DNA from: Stenotrophomonas sp. 704A1
GTDB lineage: Bacteria; Pseudomonadota; Gammaproteobacteria; Xanthomonadales; Xanthomonadaceae
Direction: 5' to 3'
Assembly: GCF_030549525.1 (NCBI RefSeq)
Contig: NZ_CP130831.1
Location: forward strand, 323,501-387,500
Length of the DNA stretch: 64,000 nucleotides
Shown: positions 62,294 to 64,000 of the stretch, piece after piece
Layout: every line of letters starts with the position of its first letter
Numbering within the stretch: position 1 is the first letter of the stretch
Notes under the pieces: model-generated
Databases searched by the model: none
Told to the model about the DNA's origin: nothing
What the model saw: the letters and a program-made list of their open reading frames with translations, nothing else
Program-made: the position numbers and the translations under genes

Positions 62294-63766
62294 TCAGCCG
62301 CGCTTGCGGCCGGTCGCCTGCTTGTCCTTGGTGCTGGCCACCTCGGCGGCGGCCTCGTCGCGGCCGGTCGGCGCCGGGCTGGCGTCGGCGTAGATCAGCT
62401 TTTCCATGCCCTGGATGCGCGCCATCGCCGGCGCGGTCTGCGCGCGGAAGGCGACCAGCTCGGCACCCTTCAGCGGTTCCGGCGGCGGCATGGTCACCGT
62501 CAGCGGGTTGCGGTGCTCGCCGTTGACGCGGAATTCGTAGTGCAGGTGGGGGCCGGTGGCCAGGCCGGTGGAGCCGACATAGCCGATCACCGTGCCCTGC
62601 GCCACGCGCTGGCCGGTCCGGATGTTCGCAAAACGCGACATGTGGCCGTACAGGGTGGTGTGGCCGCGGCCATGGTCGAGGATCACCACGTTGCCGTAGC
62701 CGCGCTGCACGCCGGCGAACTGCACGCGGGCATCGCCGGCGGCCATGATCGGGGTGCCGGTGCGCGCGGCGTAGTCCACGCCCTTGTGCATGCGCATCTT
62801 GCCCAGCACCGGGTGCTTGCGCGCGCCGAAGGTCGAGCTCAGCCGTGCGAACGGGATCGGCATGCGGATGAAGCTCTTCTTCAGCGAGCGGCCGTTGATG
62901 TCGTAATACTCGGACTTGCCGTTGCGGTCGAAGCGGAAGCCGGAGTAGGTCTTGCCGCCGGTGGTGAAGGTCGCTGCCAGGATCTTGCTGGTATCGACCT
63001 TCTCGCCTTCGCGCCAGGTCTCGTCCATCACCACGCTGAAGCGGTCGCCCGGCTGCAGGTCCTTCGAGAAGTCGATGTCGTACTTGAAGATGTCGTCGGT
63101 CATCGTCGCGATCGCCGACGGCGACAGCCCGGCCCGGCGCGCCGCTGCGTACAGCGAGCTGGTGATCTCGCCACTGGTGACCACCGTCCGCGTGGAGGTC
63201 TCGCGCCGGGTCACCTTCTCCTTGATGTCGTCGGCGGTCAGGCTCAGTTCCACCCGGTTGTCGGCATCGCGGTCGAAGCGGATGCTGCGCAGTTCGCCGG
63301 ACAGCGGCAGGTCGAACGCGATCTCGGCCCCGGGGCGCAGCTTGGTCAGCGCCTCGCGCGCGCCCGGGTGGTCCAGCACGCGGTGCAGGGTGGTCGCGGA
63401 GATGCCGGCCTTGTCGAACAGATCGCTCAGCGTCTGTCCGCGCTGCACCCGCAGCACCTGCCAGCTGTCGCCGGGGATCTGCTGCTGGCGGGCCAGGGCC
63501 AGCGGCGGCAGCGGCAGGGCCAGGCTGGTGTGGCTGTCGGCATAGGGGGCGTCGATGGTGTGCGAGAAGCCGGGCACGATCGTCGCCACCAGCGCGCCGA
63601 TGGTGGCGAACAGGCTGGCGTGCACCCAATGGCGCCGCGTCCAGCGTTCATTGAAGGCGGCAGGAAGGTGTTGCCTGAGCTTCCGGTGCAGGGCGTTGTC
63701 GTGCAGGACGTGGAGTCGTTCCTGGAAGCGCTGCTTGCGTGCGCGGCCTTGATCGGAATTGAGCAT
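62294..63766 (-). CDS. M23 peptidoglycan endopeptidase, MepM-like
   Basis: A 490-residue cell-wall hydrolase. A membrane anchor or signal segment ([21 protein letters not shown]) lies near residues 47-67. An OapA/LysM-like region follows ([21 protein letters not shown], about 102-122). The zinc-binding peptidase domain carries His and Asp in [13 protein letters not shown] near residue 328 and the HLH in [10 protein letters not shown], with a distal His in LYGHMS. It cuts D,D cross-links during growth, like E. coli MepM. It is divergent from tyrS and upstream of anmK; the mepM-anmK-tyrS group is conserved in gammaproteobacteria. A C-terminal charged tail is extra. Confidence 0.88.
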   Translation of the reverse strand: MLNSDQGRARKQRFQERLHVLHDNALHRKLRQHLPAAFNERWTRRHWVHASLFATIGALVATIVPGFSHTIDAPYADSHTSLALPLPPLALARQQQIPGDSWQVLRVQRGQTLSDLFDKAGISATTLHRVLDHPGAREALTKLRPGAEIAFDLPLSGELRSIRFDRDADNRVELSLTADDIKEKVTRRETSTRTVVTSGEITSSLYAAARRAGLSPSAIATMTDDIFKYDIDFSKDLQPGDRFSVVMDETWREGEKVDTSKILAATFTTGGKTYSGFRFDRNGKSEYYDINGRSLKKSFIRMPIPFARLSSTFGARKHPVLGKMRMHKGVDYAARTGTPIMAAGDARVQFAGVQRGYGNVVILDHGRGHTTLYGHMSRFANIRTGQRVAQGTVIGYVGSTGLATGPHLHYEFRVNGEHRNPLTVTMPPPEPLKGAELVAFRAQTAPAMARIQGMEKLIYADASPAPTGRDEAAAEVASTKDKQATGRKRG

Positions 63767-63933
63767 CAGATGTTGGTCTCTGGCTGACCCGGGAACGCGG
63801 GCCTAAACGCCGGTAACATAGACACCTAACAAATTGGCGTCAAACCCTTGTGCCTATTGGCTTTTGTGAAGCCGATCGGGTTAACTTCGCTTTAACACCC
63901 CACATAAGAAACGGCGTTGCCGGGAGTAGTCAC

Positions 63934-64000
63934 GTGTCCTCGATTGAAGAAGCCCTTGCCCTGATCGGCCGTGGTGCCGACGAGATCCTCAAGCTCGAGG
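63934..64000 (+). CDS. tyrS: tyrosyl-tRNA synthetase, 5' end only
   Basis: The first 22 codons begin at a GTG (VSSIEEALALIGRGADEILKLE), matching the opening of bacterial TyrS in this family. CGGGAG lies 7 bases upstream. It continues beyond the right edge of the window. It is divergent from the M23 peptidase gene with 167 bases between, which should contain both promoters; I see no convincing tRNA-linked leader. Confidence 0.8.
   Translation, partial: MSSIEEALALIGRGADEILKLE

Noticed and set aside
1..64000. A genomic island or prophage within the window
   Set aside because: No integrase, transposase, tRNA-linked direct repeats or clear change of base composition were seen; gene content is typical core Xanthomonadaceae.

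Overview
The window is an uninterrupted stretch of a high-GC gammaproteobacterial chromosome, almost certainly a Stenotrophomonas (S. maltophilia complex). The evidence is an Ax21-type outer-membrane protein, GTAG/CTAC-bounded short palindromes of the SMAG kind, a DUF6165 protein, a spermidine-free set of Xanthomonadaceae housekeeping genes, and an exonuclease III/ampG pair. Coding density is high, base composition looks even, and I see no prophage, insertion sequence, tRNA, rRNA or CRISPR array. It reads as core chromosome, not an island.

Region by region: 1-10.6 kb holds the end of arginase, an entericidin-like lipoprotein, CsbD, trpS, a metallo-beta-lactamase-fold hydrolase, an exported M28 peptidase, a KgtP-like dicarboxylate transporter and two EamA transporters (the second is rarD). 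10.7-22.3 kb holds a TonB-dependent receptor and two back-to-back transport loci. On the minus strand is a MacA/MacB-like tripartite export set: adaptor, ATPase and two FtsX-type permeases. On the plus strand is an ABC ATPase and permease followed by a DesK-like kinase and a LuxR-type regulator. 22.3-31 kb, all on the minus strand, holds a cytochrome b561 and SrpA-like catalase pair, an M17 aminopeptidase, a YigB-like phosphatase, an AI-2E-family membrane protein, a YqjD/YqjE-like operon and a DegP/MucD-like protease.

31-39 kb holds a lysine-rich histone-H1-like protein with 33-bp repeats, Ax21, an orphan response regulator with an altered acidic pocket, a TorF-like outer-membrane protein, and an MFS transporter divergent from a LysR regulator. 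39-49 kb holds ydfG, an FtsN-like SPOR protein, argS, radC, a second orphan response regulator, then coaBC-dut and a membrane-anchored phosphomannomutase/phosphoglucomutase. 49-57 kb is the complete kdpFABCDE potassium-uptake system, including the 30-residue kdpF and a good match to the KdpE-binding site upstream. 57-64 kb holds pyrE, exonuclease III with ampG, an orphan ribbon-helix-helix protein, anmK, an M23 endopeptidase and the start of tyrS.

Three functional threads stand out. Cell-wall turnover and recycling: ampG, anmK and the M23 endopeptidase lie within 4.4 kb of each other, a group tied in this genus to beta-lactamase induction. Envelope transport and sensing: the divergent transporter loci share one promoter region containing a perfect 12-bp palindrome. 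Potassium homeostasis: a self-contained kdp locus with its own two-component regulator and candidate operator.
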